DNA of 64,000 nucleotides from Osmia lignaria lignaria (Eukaryota; Arthropoda; Insecta; Hymenoptera; Megachilidae). The stretch spans positions 1,426,001-1,490,000 of the forward strand of contig NC_135035.1 of NCBI RefSeq assembly GCF_051020975.1, in the 5' to 3' direction. Made by a program: the position numbers and the translations under genes. Of this stretch, positions 14,101 through 28,405 are shown one piece after another. Each line of letters begins with the position of its first letter. Position 1 is the stretch's first letter. A model generated the notes under the pieces. It was not told the DNA's origin and did not search any database. It worked only from the letters and a program-made list of their open reading frames with translations.

Positions 14101-17100
14101 TTAGATATAATGTAATATACTGATTCCTTCCCACAGATCAATGTACATTTAATAACAGTATCATTATTTCTATATCTACACTAGATATAATGTCATATAC
14201 AGATTCATTCCAACAGATCAATTTACATTTAATCACAATATCGTTAGTACTATATCTACATTAAGTATGAAATGTAGATTTAATAACAATATGTTTATTA
14301 CCATATCTACATTAGATATAATGTAATATGCTGATTCCTTCCCACAGATCAATGTACATTTCATACCAATATCATTAGTACTATATCTACATTAGATATG
14401 TAATGTACAATTAATAACAATATTATTATTATCATATCAACATTAGATATAATGTAATATACTGATTACTACCGACAGATCAATGTAAATTTAATAACAA
14501 TATCATTAACACATATCTACATTCGATATAACGTAATATACTGATTCATTCCCGCAGATCAATGTACATTTAATAACAATAACATTATTACTATATGTAC
14601 AATATATATAATGTCATGTACAGATTCATTCAAACAGATCAATGTACATTTAATCACAATATCATTAGTACTATATCTACATTCGATATAATGTAATATA
14701 CTGATTCATTCCCACAGATCAATGTACATTTAACAACAATATCATTTTTACTATTTGTACAGTAGATATAATGTCATATTCAGATTCATTCCCGCAGATC
14801 AAAGTACATTTAATAACAATATCATTAGTACTACATCTACATTCCATATAATGTAATATACTGATTCCTTCCCACAGATCAATGTACATTTGATAGCAAT
14901 ATCATTATTACTACATCCACATTAGATATGTAATGTACATTTAATATGAATATCATTGGTACTATATCTACATTCGATATAATGTAATATACTGATACCT
15001 TCCCACAGATCAATGTACATTTAATAACAATATCATTGGTACCATATCTACATTCGATACAATGTAACATAATGATTCATTCCCACAGATCAATCTACAT
15101 TTAATAACAATATCATTATTACCATCTCTACATTAGATATAATGTCATTTACAGATTCATTCCCACAGATCAATGTACATTTAATACCAATATCATTAGT
15201 ACTATGTCTACATTAGATATAATGTCATTTATACATTCATTCCCACAGAACAATGTACATTTAATAACAATATCATTAGCACTATATCTACATGCGATAT
15301 AATGTAATATACTGATTCATTCCCACAGATCAATGTACATTTAATCACAATATCATTATTACCATAACCACATTAGATATAATGTAATATATTGATTCCT
15401 TCCCACAGATCAATGAACATTTAATAACAATATCATTGGTACTATATCTACATTCGATATGTAATGTACATTTAATAACAATATCCGTATTACCATATTT
15501 ACATTAGATATAATGTAATATACTGATTCATTCCCACAGATCAATGTACATTTAATAACAACATCATACACACTATATCTACACTGGATATAATGTAATA
15601 TACTGATTACTTCCCACAGATCAGTGTACATATAATAGGAATATCTCTATTACTATATCTACATCGGTTATAATGAAATATAGTGATTACTTCCCACAGA
15701 TCAATGTACATTTAATAACAATATCATTAGTACTTTATCTACATTAGATATAATGTAATATACTGATTCCTTCCCACAGATCAATGTACATCTAATAACA
15801 ATATCATTAGTACTATACCAACATTAAATATGTAACGTAGATTTAATAACAATATCATTATTACCATGTCTACATTAGATATAATGTAATATACTGATTC
15901 CTTCCCACAGATCAATGTACATTTAATAACAGTATCATTATTTCTATATCTACACTAGATATAATGTCATATACAGATTCATTCCAACAGATCAATTTAC
16001 ATTTAATCACAATATCGTTAGTACTATATCTACATTAAGTATGAAATGTAGATTTAATAACAATATGTTTATTACCATATCTACATTAGATATAATGTAA
16101 TATGCTGATTCCTTCCCACAGATCAATGTACATTTCATACCAATATCATTAGTACTATATCTACATTAGATATGTAATGCACAATTAATAACAATATTAT
16201 TATTATCATATCAACATTAGATATAATGTAATATACTGATTACTACCGACAGATCAATGTAAATTTAATAACAATATCATTAACACATATCTACATTCGA
16301 TATAACGTAATATACTGATTCATTCCCGCAGATCAATGTACATTTAATAACAATAACATTATTACTATATGTACAATATATATAATGTCATGTACAGATT
16401 CATTCAAACAGATCAATGTACATTTAATCACAATATCATTAGTACTATATCTACATTCGATATAATGTAATATACTGATTCATTCCCACAGATCAATGTA
16501 CATTTAACAACAATATCATTTTTACTATTTGTACAGTAGATATAATGTCATATTCAGATTCATTCCCGCAGATCAAAGTACATTTAATAACAATATCATT
16601 AGTACTACATCTACATTCGATATAATGTAATATACTGATTCCTTCCCACAGATCAATGTACATTTGATAGCAATATCATTATTACTACATCCACATTAGA
16701 TATGTAATGTACATTTAATATGAATATCATTGGTACTATATCTACATTCGATATAATGTAATATACTGATACCTTCCCACAGATCAATGTACATTTAATA
16801 ACAATATCATTGGTACCATATCTACATTCGATACAATGTAACATAATGATTCATTCCCACAGATCAATCTACATTTAATAACAATATCATTATTACCATC
16901 TCTGCATTAGATATAATGTCATTTACAGATTCATTCCCACAGATCAATGTACATTTAATACCAATATCATTAGTACTATATCTACGTCAGATATGTAATG
17001 TACAATTAATAGCAATATTATTATTACCATATCTACATTAGATATAATGTAATATACTGATTCATTCCCATAGATCAATGTACATTTAATAACAATATCA

Positions 17101-17890
17101 TTAGTACTATACCTACATTAAATATGTAATGTAGATTTAATAACAATATCATTATTACTATATCTACAATAGATATAATGTCCTGTACAGATTCATTCCA
17201 ACAGATCAATGTACATTTAATCACAATATCATTAGTACTATATCTACATTCGATATAATGTAATCTACTTATTCGTTCCCACAGATCAATGTACATATAA
17301 TACCAATATCATTAGTACTATATCTACATTAGATATCTACATTAGATATGTAATGTAGAATTAATAACAATATTATGATTACTATATCTAAATTTCATAT
17401 AATGTAATATACAGATTCATTCCCACAGATCAAAGTACATTTAATCACAATATCATTAGTACTATATCTGCATTACATATGTAATGTTCATTTAATAACA
17501 TTATTACCATATCTACATTAGATACTATGTAATATACTCATTCCTTCCCATAGATCAATGTACATTTAATAACAATATCATTAGTACTATATCTGCATTA
17601 GATATGTAATGTACATTTAATACCAATATCATTAGTAGTATGTCTACATTAGATATGTAATGTACGTTTAATAACAATATCATTATTACCATATCCACAT
17701 TAGATATAAGGTAATCTTCTGATTACTACACACAGATCAGTGTACATTTAATAAGTATATCATTGGTACTATATCTACATTCGATATAATGTAATATATT
17801 GATTCATTCCCACAGATCAATGTACATTTAGTAACAATATCATTAGTACTATATCTACATTCGATATAATGTGATATACTTATTCGTTCC
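11114..17890. repeat. 6,777-bp family A unit, copy 2
   Basis: This is the downstream tandem copy of the preceding unit, including its internal 1.2-kb duplication. The internal copies lie at about 14,007-15,207 and 15,781-16,981. The last landmark of the unit (GTGATATACTTATTCGTTCCC) is at about 17,870. Beyond it the next unit does not begin. About 50 bases of generic family A monomer lead into family B. Confidence 0.88.
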
Positions 17891-17929
17891 CACAGATCAA
17901 TGTACATTTAATAACAATATCATTAGTAC

Positions 17930-19075
17930 TATATCTACATTACACATAATGTAATATACTGATTCCTTCCCACAGATCAATGTACATTTAACAACAACAT
18001 CATTCATACTATATCTACAATGGATATAATGTAATATACTGATCCCTTCCCACAGATCAATGTACCTACATTTAATAACAATATCCTTAGTACTATATCC
18101 ACATTACACATAATGTAATATACTGATTCCTTCCCACAGAACAATGTACATTTAATAACACCATCATTCATACTATATCTACGTTGGATATAATGTAATA
18201 TACTGATCCCTTCCCACAGGTCAATGTACATACAATAGCAAAATCGTTATTGCTATATCTGCATTAGGTATAATGTAATGTATTTACTTCATCCTACAAA
18301 TCATTGTACATTTAATAACATCATTCATGCTATAGCTAAATTGGATATAATGTAATATACTCACCCCTTCCCACAGATCAAGGTACCTACATTTAATAAC
18401 AATATCATTATTACTACATCTACATTAGATATAAAGTAATATACTGATCCCTGCCCACAGTTCAATGTACCTATATTTAATAATAATATCATTAGTACTA
18501 TATCCACATCATATATAATGTAATATACTGATTCCTTCCCACAGATCAATGTACATTAACAACTTCATCATTCATGCTATAGCTAAATTGGATATAATGT
18601 AATATACTGATCCCTGCCCACAGATCAATGTACCTACATTTAATAACAATATCATTAGTACTATATCTACATTAGATATAATGTAATATACTGATCCCTG
18701 CCCACAGTTCAATGTAACTATATTCAATAACAATATCATTAGTACTATATCCACATCATATATAATGTAACATACTGATTCCCTCCCACAGATCAATGTA
18801 CATATAATAGCAATATCGTTATCACCATATCAACATCCGATATGTAATATACATTTAAAAACAAATCATTATTACTATATCTACGTCGGTTATAACGAAA
18901 TGTACTGATTCCTTCCCAAGGATCAATGTACATATAATCGCAATATCATTATTAGTTACTATATCTACATCGGTTGTAACGCAATATACTGATTCCTTCC
19001 CACAGATCAATGTACATTTAATAGCAATATCATTAGTACTATATCTACATTAGATATAATGTAATATACTGATCC
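17930..19075. repeat. Family B segment duplicated at 1,606-bp offset, left copy
   Basis: Landmarks at 18,004, 18,361 and 18,572 recur at 19,610, 19,967 and 20,178, always 1,606 bp later. The match ends near 19,075, where CTGATCCATTCGCACAG here corresponds to CTGATCCCTTCCCACAG in the other copy. The span 19,076-19,535 between the copies contains other family B monomers, including the landmark ACATTACATATAATGTAGTA near 19,213. Confidence 0.83.
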
Positions 19076-20925
19076 ATTCGCACAGATCAAGGTACCTACA
19101 TTTAATAACAATATCATTATTACTATATCTACACTAGATATAATGTAATATACTGATCCCTGCCCATAGATCAATGTACCTACATTTAATAACAATATCA
19201 TTAGTACTACGTCCACATTACATATAATGTAGTATACTGATTCCTTCTCACAGATCAGTGTAGATTTAATAACAACATCCTTCATACTATATCAACACTA
19301 GGTATAATGTAATATACTGATCCCCTCCCACAGACCAAGGTGCCTACATTTAGTAACAATATCATTATTACTATATCTACATTAGATATAATGTAATATA
19401 CTGATCCCTGCCCACCGGTCATTGTACATTTAATAACAACATCGTTCATACTATATCCACATTAGGTATAATGTAATATAGTGATTACGTCCCACAGATC
19501 AATGTAACTACATTTAATAACAATATCCTTAGTACTATATCCACATTACACATAATGTAATATACTGATTCCTTCCCACAGATCAATGTACATTTAACAA
19601 CAACATCATTCATACTATATCTACAGTGGATATAATGTAATATACTGATCCCTTCCCACAGATCAATGTACCTACATTTAATAACAATATCCTTAGTACT
19701 ATATCCACATTACACATAATGTAATATACTGATTCCTTCCCACAGATCAATGTACATTTAATAACAACATCATTCATACTATATCTGCATTGGATATAAT
19801 GTAATATACTGATCCCTTCCCACAGGTCAATATACATACAATAGCAAAATCGTTATTGCTATATCTACATTAGGTATAATGTAATGTATTTACTTCATCC
19901 TACAAATCATTGTACATTTAATAACATCATTCATGCTATAGCTAAATTGGATATAATGTAATATACTCACCCCTTCCCACAGATCAAGGTACCTACATTT
20001 AATAACAATATCATTATTACTACATCTACATTAGATATAAAGTAATATACTGATCCCTGCCCACAGTTCAATGTACCTATATTTAATAATAATATCATTA
20101 GTACTATATCCACATCATATATAATGTAATATACTGATTCCTTCCCACAGATCAATGTACATTAACAACAACATCATTCATGCTATAGCTAAATTGGATA
20201 TAATGTAATATACTGATCCCTGCCCACAGATCAATGTACCTACATTTAATAACAATATCATTAGTACTATATCTACATTAGATATAATGTAATATACTGA
20301 TCCCTGCCCACAGTTCAATGTAACTATATTCAATAACAATATCATTAGTACTATATCCACATAATATATAATGTAATATACTGATTCCCTCCCACAGATC
20401 AATGTACGTATAATAGCAATATCGTTATTACTATATCAACATCAGATATGTAATATACATTTAAAAACAAATCATTATTACTATATCTACGTCGGTTATA
20501 ACGAAATGTTCTGATTCCTTCCCAAGGATCAATGTACATATAATCGCAATATCATTATTAGTTACTATATCTACATCGGTTGTAACGCAATATACTGATT
20601 CCTTCCCACAGACCAATGTACATTTAATAGCAATATCATTAGTACTATATCTACATTAGATATAATGTAATATACTGATCCCTTCCCACAGATCAATGTA
20701 CCTACATTTAATAACAATATCCTTAGTACTATATCCACATTACACATAATGTAATATACTGATTCCTTCCCACAGAACAATGTACATTTAATAACACCAT
20801 CATTCATACTATATCTACACGAGGTATAATGTAATATAGCGATTACGTCCCACAGATCAATGTACCTACATTTAATAACAATATCCTTAGTACTATATCC
20901 ACATTACACATAATGTAATATACTG
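17941..20925. repeat. Family B satellite domain, first block
   Basis: Monomer type changes sharply at the left edge. Diagnostic features are GATCCCTTCCCACAG or GATCCCTGCCCACAG, the 84-bp ACCTACATTTAATAAC class, CATTCATACTATATC, TACATCCTACAAATCATTG, and the 77-bp GCTATAGCTAAATTGG class. A few short-type monomers persist (ACATCCGATATGTAATATAC near 18,833 and its copy near 20,440). The block ends near 20,925, where GATTC is followed by ATTCCCACAGACCAATATACC of family C. Confidence 0.88.
19536..20681. repeat. Family B segment duplicated at 1,606-bp offset, right copy
   Basis: This is the partner of 17,930-19,075. Scattered differences are visible, for example CACATAATATATAATG near 20,360 against CACATCATATATAATG near 18,754, and GAAATGTTCTG against GAAATGTACTG. 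After about 20,681 the array continues with family B monomers that are not in phase with the left copy. Confidence 0.82.
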
Positions 20926-20929
20926 ATTC

Positions 20930-22356
20930 ATTCCCACAGACCAATATACCTTTAATAACCATATCATTAGTACTATATCTACATTCGATATATTGTAATA
21001 TAGTGATTCATTCCCACAGATCAATGTGCCTTTAATAACAATATCATTAGCACTACATCTACATTCGATATAATGTAATATAGTGATCCATTCCCACAGA
21101 CCAATGCACCTTTACTAACAATATCATTAGCACTATATCTACATTCGATATAACGTAATATGCAGATTCATTCCCACAGATATGTATATATAATAACCAT
21201 ATCATTAGTACCATACCTACATTCGATATAATGTAATATACTGATGGATTCCCACAAATCAATGCACCTTTCATAACAATATCATTAGCACTATATCTAC
21301 ATTCGACATAATGTAATATACTGATTCATTCCCACTGATCAATGTACATTTAATAACAACATCATTAGTAGTATATCTACATTACATACGTAATGTACAG
21401 TTAATAACAATATTATTATCACCATATCTACATTAGATATAATGTAATATACTGATTGATCCCCAAAGATCAATGTACATTTCATAACAATATCATTAGT
21501 ACTAAATCTACATTCGATATAATGTAATATACTGATTCATTCCCACAGATCAATATATTTAATAATCATATCAGTAGTACTATATCTACATTCGATAAAA
21601 TGAAATATACTGATTCATTCCCACAGATCAATGTATCTTTAATAACAATATCATTAGCACTATATCTACATTCGATATAATGTAATATACTGATTCATTC
21701 CCACAGATCAATGTACATTTAATAAACATATCATTAGTACCATATCTACATTAGATATGTAATGTACATTTAATAACAATATCATTATTAGTATATCTAC
21801 ATTAGGTATAATGTCATATACAGATTCATTCCCACAGATCAATATACCTTTAATAACCATATCATTAGTACTATATCTACATTAGATATAATGTAATATA
21901 CTGATTCATTCCCGCAGATCAATGTGCCTTTAATAACAATATCATTAGCACTATATCTACATTCGATATAATGTAATATACTGATTCATTCCCACAGACC
22001 AATGCACCATTAATAACAATATCATTAGCACTATATCTACATTCGATATAACGTAATATACTGATTCATTCCCACAGATATGTACATATAATAACCATAT
22101 CATAAGTACCATACCTACATTCGATATAATGTAATATACTGATGGATTGCCACAGATCAATGCACCTTTCATAACAATATCATTAGCACTATATCTACAT
22201 TCGATATAATTTCATATACAGATTCATTCCCACTGATCAATGTACATTTAATAACAATATCATTAGTAGTATATCTACGTTACATACGTAATGAACAATT
22301 AATAACAATATCGTTATTACCATATCTACATTAGATATAATGTAATATACTGATTC
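20930..22356. repeat. 1,427-bp family C higher-order repeat, copy 1
   Basis: Landmarks at 21,059 and 21,957 recur at 22,486 and 23,384, an offset of 1,427. By eye one unit holds about 16 long monomers and 3 short 51-bp-type monomers. Two related halves are visible inside the unit, 898 bp apart. Each has AGACCAATGCACC followed by a shortened box CACAGATATGTA that lacks part of the usual ATCAATGTAC. Confidence 0.86.
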
Positions 22357-23783
22357 ATTCCCACAGATCAATATACCTTTAATAACCATATCATTAGTAC
22401 TATATCTACATTCGATATATTGTAATATAGTGATTCATTCCCACAGATCAATGTGCCTTTAATAACAATATCATTAGCACTACATCTACATTCGATATAA
22501 TGTAATATAGTGATCCATTCCCACAGACCAATGCACCTTTAATAACAATATCATTAGCACTATATCTACATTCGATATAACGTAATATGCAGATTCATTC
22601 CCACAGATATGTATATATAATAACCATATCATTAGTACCATACCTACATTCGATATAATGTAATATACCGATGGATTCCCACAAATCAATGCACCTTTCA
22701 TAACAATATCATTAGCACTATATCTACATTCGACATAATGTAATATACTGATTCATTCCCACTGATCAATGTACATTTAATAACAACATCATTAGTAGTA
22801 TATCTACATTACATACGTAATGTACAGTTAATAACAATATTATTATCACCATATCTACATTAGATATAATGTAATATACTGATTGATCCCCAAAGATCAA
22901 TGTACATTTCATAACAATATCATTAGTACTAAATCTACATTCGATATAATGTAATATACTGATTCATTCCCACAGATCAATATATTTAATAATCATATCA
23001 GTAGTACTATATCTACATTCGATAAAATGAAATATACTGATTCATTCCCACAGATCAATGTATCTTTAATAACAATATCATTAGCACTATATCTACATTC
23101 GATATAATGTAATATACTGATTCATTCCCACAGATCAATGTACATTTAATAAACATATCATTAGTACCATATCTACATTAGATATGTAATGTACATTTAA
23201 TAACAATATCATTATTAGTATATCTACATTAGGTATAATGTCATATACAGATTCATTCCCACAGATCAATATACCTTTAATAACCATATCATTAGTACTA
23301 TATCTACATTAGATATAATGTAATATACTGATTCATTCCCGCAGATCAATGTGCCTTTAATAACAATATCATTAGCACTATATCTACATTCGATATAATG
23401 TAATATACTGATTCATTCCCACAGACCAATGCACCATTAATAACAATATCATTAGCACTATATCTACATTCGATATAACGTAATATACTGATTCATTCCC
23501 ACAGATATGTACATATAATAACCATATCATAAGTACCATACCTACATTCGATATAATGTAATATACTGATGGATTGCCACAGATCAATGCACCTTTCATA
23601 ACAATATCATTAGCACTATATCTACATTCGATATAATTTCATATACAGATTCATTCCCACTGATCAATGTACATTTAATAACAATATCATTAGTAGTATA
23701 TCTACGTTACATACGTAATGTACAATTAATAACAATATCGTTATTACCATATCTACATTAGATATAATGTAATATACTGATTC
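22357..23783. repeat. 1,427-bp family C higher-order repeat, copy 2
   Basis: This is the second full unit, directly adjoining copy 1. It is nearly identical over the stretches compared. Isolated differences include TATACCGATGG near 22,665 against TATACTGATGG near 21,238, and TAATGTACAATTAAT near 23,717 against TAATGAACAATTAAT near 22,290. Confidence 0.86.
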
Positions 23784-24220
23784 ATTCCCACAGATCAATA
23801 TACCTTTAATAACCATATCATTAGTACTATATCTACATTCGATATATTGTAATATAGTGATTCATTCCCGCAGATCAATGTGCCTTTAATAACAATATCA
23901 TTAGCACTATATCTACATTCGATATAATGTAATATACTGATTCATTCCCACAGACCAATGCACCATTAATAACAATATCATTAGCACTATATCTACATTC
24001 GATATAACGTAATATGCAGATTCATTCCCACAGATATGTATATATAATAACCATATCATTAGTACCATACCTACATTCGATATAATGTAATATACCGATG
24101 GATTCCCACAGATCAATGTACATTTAAGAACCATATCATTAGTACCATATCTACATTAGATATGTAATGTACATTTAATAACAATATCATTATTACTATA
24201 TCTACATTAGGTATAATGTC
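23784..24220. repeat. Rearranged partial third copy of the family C unit
   Basis: It begins as the unit start (ATACCTTTAATAACC, then GATATATTGTAATATAG). Near 23,866 it switches to the second-half type (CCCGCAGATCAATGTGCC, as at 21,913 and 23,340, followed by AATGCACCATTAATAAC). It then switches back to the first-half type (TATGCAGATTCATTCCC, GATATGTATATATAATAACC). Finally it jumps to the internal short-monomer region (as at about 21,705) before the border with family B. The order does not match any single stretch of copies 1 or 2. Confidence 0.78.
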
Positions 24221-27200
24221 ATATACTGATCCCTGCCCACAGATCAATGTACCTACATTTAATAACAATATCATTAGTACTACGTCCACATTACATATAA
24301 TGTAGTATACTGATTCCTTCTCACAGATCAGTGTAGATTTAATAACAACATCCTTCATACTATATCAACACTAGGTATAATGTAATATACTGATCCCTGC
24401 CCACCGGTCAATGTACATTTAATAACAACATCGTTCATACTATATCCACATTAGGTATAATGTAATATAGTGATTGCGTCCCACAGATCAATGTACCTAC
24501 ATTTAATAACAATATCCTTAGTACTATATCCACATTACACATAATGTAATATACTGATTCCTTCCCACAGATCAATGTACATTTAACAACGACATCATTC
24601 GTACTATATCTACATTGGATATAATGTAATATACTGATCCCTTCCCACAGATCAATGTACCTACATTTAATAACAATATCCTTAGTACTATATCCACATC
24701 ACACATAATGTAATATACTGATTCCTTCCCACAGAACAATGTACATTTAATAACCCCATCATTCATACTATATCTACACGAGGTATAATGTAATATAGTG
24801 ATTTCATCCCCCAGATCAATGTACATATAACAACAACATCATTCATACTATATCTACATTGGATATAATGTAATATACTGATCCCTTCCCACAGGTCAAT
24901 GTACATATAATAGTATAATTGTTATTACTATATCTACATTAGGTATAATGTAATGTATTTACTACATCCTACAGATCATTGTACATTTAATAACATCATT
25001 CATGCTATAGCTAAATTGGCTATAATGTAATATACTCACCCCTACCCACAGATCAAGGTACCTACATTTAATAACAATATCATTATTACTACATCTACAT
25101 TAGATATAAAGTAATATACTGATCCCTGCCCACAGTTCAATGTACCTATATTTAATAATAATATCATTAGTACTATATCCACATCATATATAATGTAATA
25201 TACTGATTCCTTCCCACAGATCAATGTACATTAACAACAACATCATTCATGCTATAGCTAAATTGGATATAATGTAATATACTGATCCCTGCCCACCGGT
25301 CAATGTACATTTAATAACAACATCGTTCATACTATATCCACATTAGGTATAATGTAATATAGTGATTACGTCCCACAGATCAATGTACCTACATTTAATA
25401 ACAATATCCTTAGTACTATACCCACATTACACATAATGTAATATACTGATTCCTTCCCACAGATCAATGTACATTTAACAACAACATCATTCATACTATA
25501 TCTACAATGGATATAATGTAATATACTGATCGCTGCCCATAGTTCAATGTACCTATATTTAATAACAATATCATTAGTACTATATCCACATCACATATAA
25601 TGTAATATACTGATTCCTTCCCACAGATCAATGTACATTTAATAACAACATTATTCATACTATATCTACACTAGGTATAATGTAACATAGTGATTACATC
25701 CCACAGATCAATGTACACTTAAAAACAACATCATTCATACTATAACTACATTGGATATAATGTAATATACTGATCCCTTCCCACAGATCAAGGTATCTAC
25801 ATTTAATAACAACATCATTATTACTATATCTACACTAGATATAATGCAATATACGGATTCCTTCCCACAGATCAATGTACATTTAATAACAACATCATTC
25901 ATACTATATCTGCATTGGATATAATGTAATATACTGATCCCTTCCCACAGGTCAATGTACATACAATAGCAAAATCGTTATTACTATATCTACATTAAGT
26001 ATAATGTAATGTATTTACTACATCCTACAGATCATTGTACATTTAATAACATCATTCATGCTATAGCTAAATTGGATATAATGTAATATACTCACCCCTT
26101 CCCACAGATCAAGGTACCTACATTTAATAACAATATCATTATTACTACATCTACATTAGATATAAAGTAATATACTGATCCCTGCCCACAGTTCAATGTA
26201 CCTATATTTAATAATAATATCATTAGTACTATATCCACATCATATATAATGTAATATACTGATTCCTTCCCACAGATCAATGTACATTAACAACAACATC
26301 ATTCATGCTATAGCTAAATTGGATATAATGTAATATACTGATCCCTGCCCACAGATCAATGTACCTACATTTAATAACAATATCATTAGTACTATATCTA
26401 CATTAGATATAATGTAATATACTGATCCCTGCCCACAGTTCAATGCAACTATATTTAATAACAATATCATTAGTACTATATCCACATCATATATAATGTA
26501 ATATACTGATTCCTTCCCACAGATCAATGTACATTTAACAACCGCATCATTCATACTATGTCTACATTGGATATAATGTAATATACTGTTCCCTTCCCAC
26601 AGATCAATGTACATATAATAACAATATCATTATTACTATAACTACACTAGATATAATGTAATATACTGATCCCTCCCCACAGATCAATGTACATTTTATA
26701 ACAACATCATTCATACTATATCTACATTGGATATAATGTAATATACTGATCCCTTCCCATACGTCAATGTACATATAATAGCAAAATCGTTATTACTATA
26801 TCTACATTAGGTATAATGTAATATACTGATCCCTGCCCACAGATCAATGTACCTACATTTAATAACAATATCATTAGTACTACGTCCACATTACATATAA
26901 TGTAGTATACTGATTCCTTCTCACAGATCAGTGTAGATTTAATAACAACATCCTTCATACTATATCAACACTAGGTATAATGTAATATACTGATCCCTTC
27001 CCACAGACCAAGGTGCCTACATTTAGTAACAATATCATTATTACTATATCTACATTAGATATAATGTAATATCCTGATCCCTGCCCACCGGTCAATGTAC
27101 ATTTAATAACAACATCGTTCATACTATATCCACATTAGGTATAATGTAATATAGTGATTACGTCCCACAGATCAATGTACCTACATTTAATAACATTATC

Positions 27201-28400
27201 ATTAATACTATATCTACATGAGACATAATGATATATAATAATCCCTGCCCACAGATCAATGTATATTTAATAGCGATATCATTATTACTATATCTACATT
27301 AGATATAATGTTATATACTGATCCCTGCCCACAGTTCAATGTTCCTATACTTAATAACAATATCATTAGTACTATATCCACATCATATATAATGTAATAT
27401 ACTGATTCCTTCCCACAGATCAACGTAGATTTAATAACAACATCATTCATACAATATCAACACTAGGTATAATGTAATATAGTGATTACATCCCACAGAT
27501 CAAGGTACATTTTATAACAACATCGTTCATACTATATCTACGGTGGATATAATGTAATATACTGATCCCTTCCCACAGACCAAGGTGCCTACATTTAGTA
27601 ACAATATCATTCATACTATATCAACACTAGGTATAATGTAACATAGTGATTACATCCCACAGATCAATGTACATTTAACAACAACATCATTCATACTATA
27701 ACTACATTGGATATAATGTAATATACTGATCCCTTCCCACAGATCAAGGTATCTACATTTAATAACAACATCATTATTACTATATCTACACTAGATATAG
27801 TGCAATATACGGATTCCTTCCCACAGATCAATGTACATTTAATAACAACATCATTCATACTATATCTGCATTGGATATAATGTAATATACTGATCCCTGC
27901 CCACCGGTCAATGTACATTTAATAACAACATCGTTCATACTATATCCACATTAGGTATAATGTAACATAGTGATTACGTCCCACAGATCAATGTACCTAC
28001 ATTTAATAACAATATCCGTAGTACTATATCCACATTACACATAATGTAATATACTGATTCCTTCCCACAGATCAATGTACATTGAACAACAACATCATTC
28101 ATACTATATCTACAATGGATATAATGTAATATACTGATCCCTTCCCACAGATCAATGTACCTACATTTAATAACAATATCCTTAGTACTGTTTCCACATT
28201 ACACATAATGTAATATACTGATTCCTTCCCACAGATCAATGTACATTTAATAACAACATTATTCATACTATATCTACACTAGGGATAATGTAACATAGTG
28301 ATTACATCCCGCAGATCAATGTACACTTAATAACAACATCATTCATACTATAACTACATTGGATATAATGTAATATACTGATCCCTCCCCACAGATCAAT
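24221..28400. repeat. Irregular family B monomers with patchwork duplication
   Basis: No single period fits. Recurrent patches include the landmark ACATTACATATAATGTAGTA near 24,288 and 26,887 (also 19,213). The marker monomer TACTCACCCC is at 25,036 and 26,091. The TATCTACATTTAATAACAAC type is near 25,795 and 27,751. The right half (about 27,080-28,405) is copied downstream at 38,529-39,854. Confidence 0.78.
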
Positions 28401-28405
28401 GTACA
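27080..28405. repeat. 1.3-kb family B segment, left copy of an 11,449-bp-offset pair
   Basis: Landmarks CTGCCCACCGGTC (27,081), a GTTCCTATACTTAATAAC monomer, TACGGTGGATATAATG and a GTACTGTTTCCAC monomer recur 11,449 bp later. Left of about 27,080 homology resumes at offset about 11,698 (ACGTCAATGTACATATAATAG at 26,761 and 38,459). The downstream copy therefore lacks about 249 bp, roughly three monomers, that are present here. Confidence 0.8.

Larger units (their letters stand above)
1..17940. repeat. Family A satellite domain (80-bp and 51-bp monomers)
   Basis: Monomers here mostly read GATTCATTCCCACAG or GATTCCTTCCCACAG, and ACATTCGATATAATG or ACATTAGATATAATG. Interspersed 51-bp monomers read ACATTAGATATGTAATGT. 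The 84-bp ACCTACATTT class that is common further right is essentially absent; its nearest relative is the rare box variant GATACCTATG at about 351, 1,791, 4,507 and 11,284. The domain is internally duplicated on several scales (listed separately). It ends abruptly near 17,940, where TCTACATT is followed by ACACATAATG and family B monomers begin. Confidence 0.9.
20926..24220. repeat. Family C island: A-like monomers between two family B blocks
   Basis: Monomers here read ATACCTTTAATAACCATATC or GTGCCTTTAATAACAATATC, with CATTAGCACTATATC, ACATTCGATATAATG and GATTCATTCCCACAG. Short monomers (ACATTACATACGTAATG) reappear. These traits resemble family A rather than the flanking family B, and the 84-bp class is missing. 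The right edge lies inside a shared word near 24,210-24,226. There C-type GGTATAATGTCATATAC runs into B-type TGATCCCTGCCCACAG. Confidence 0.88.

Noticed and set aside
1..17940. Mitochondrial control region or plasmid repeats
   Set aside because: A/T richness alone would allow this, but there are no tRNAs, rRNAs or organelle genes in 64 kb. Multi-kilobase hierarchical tandem order is typical of nuclear satellite DNA.
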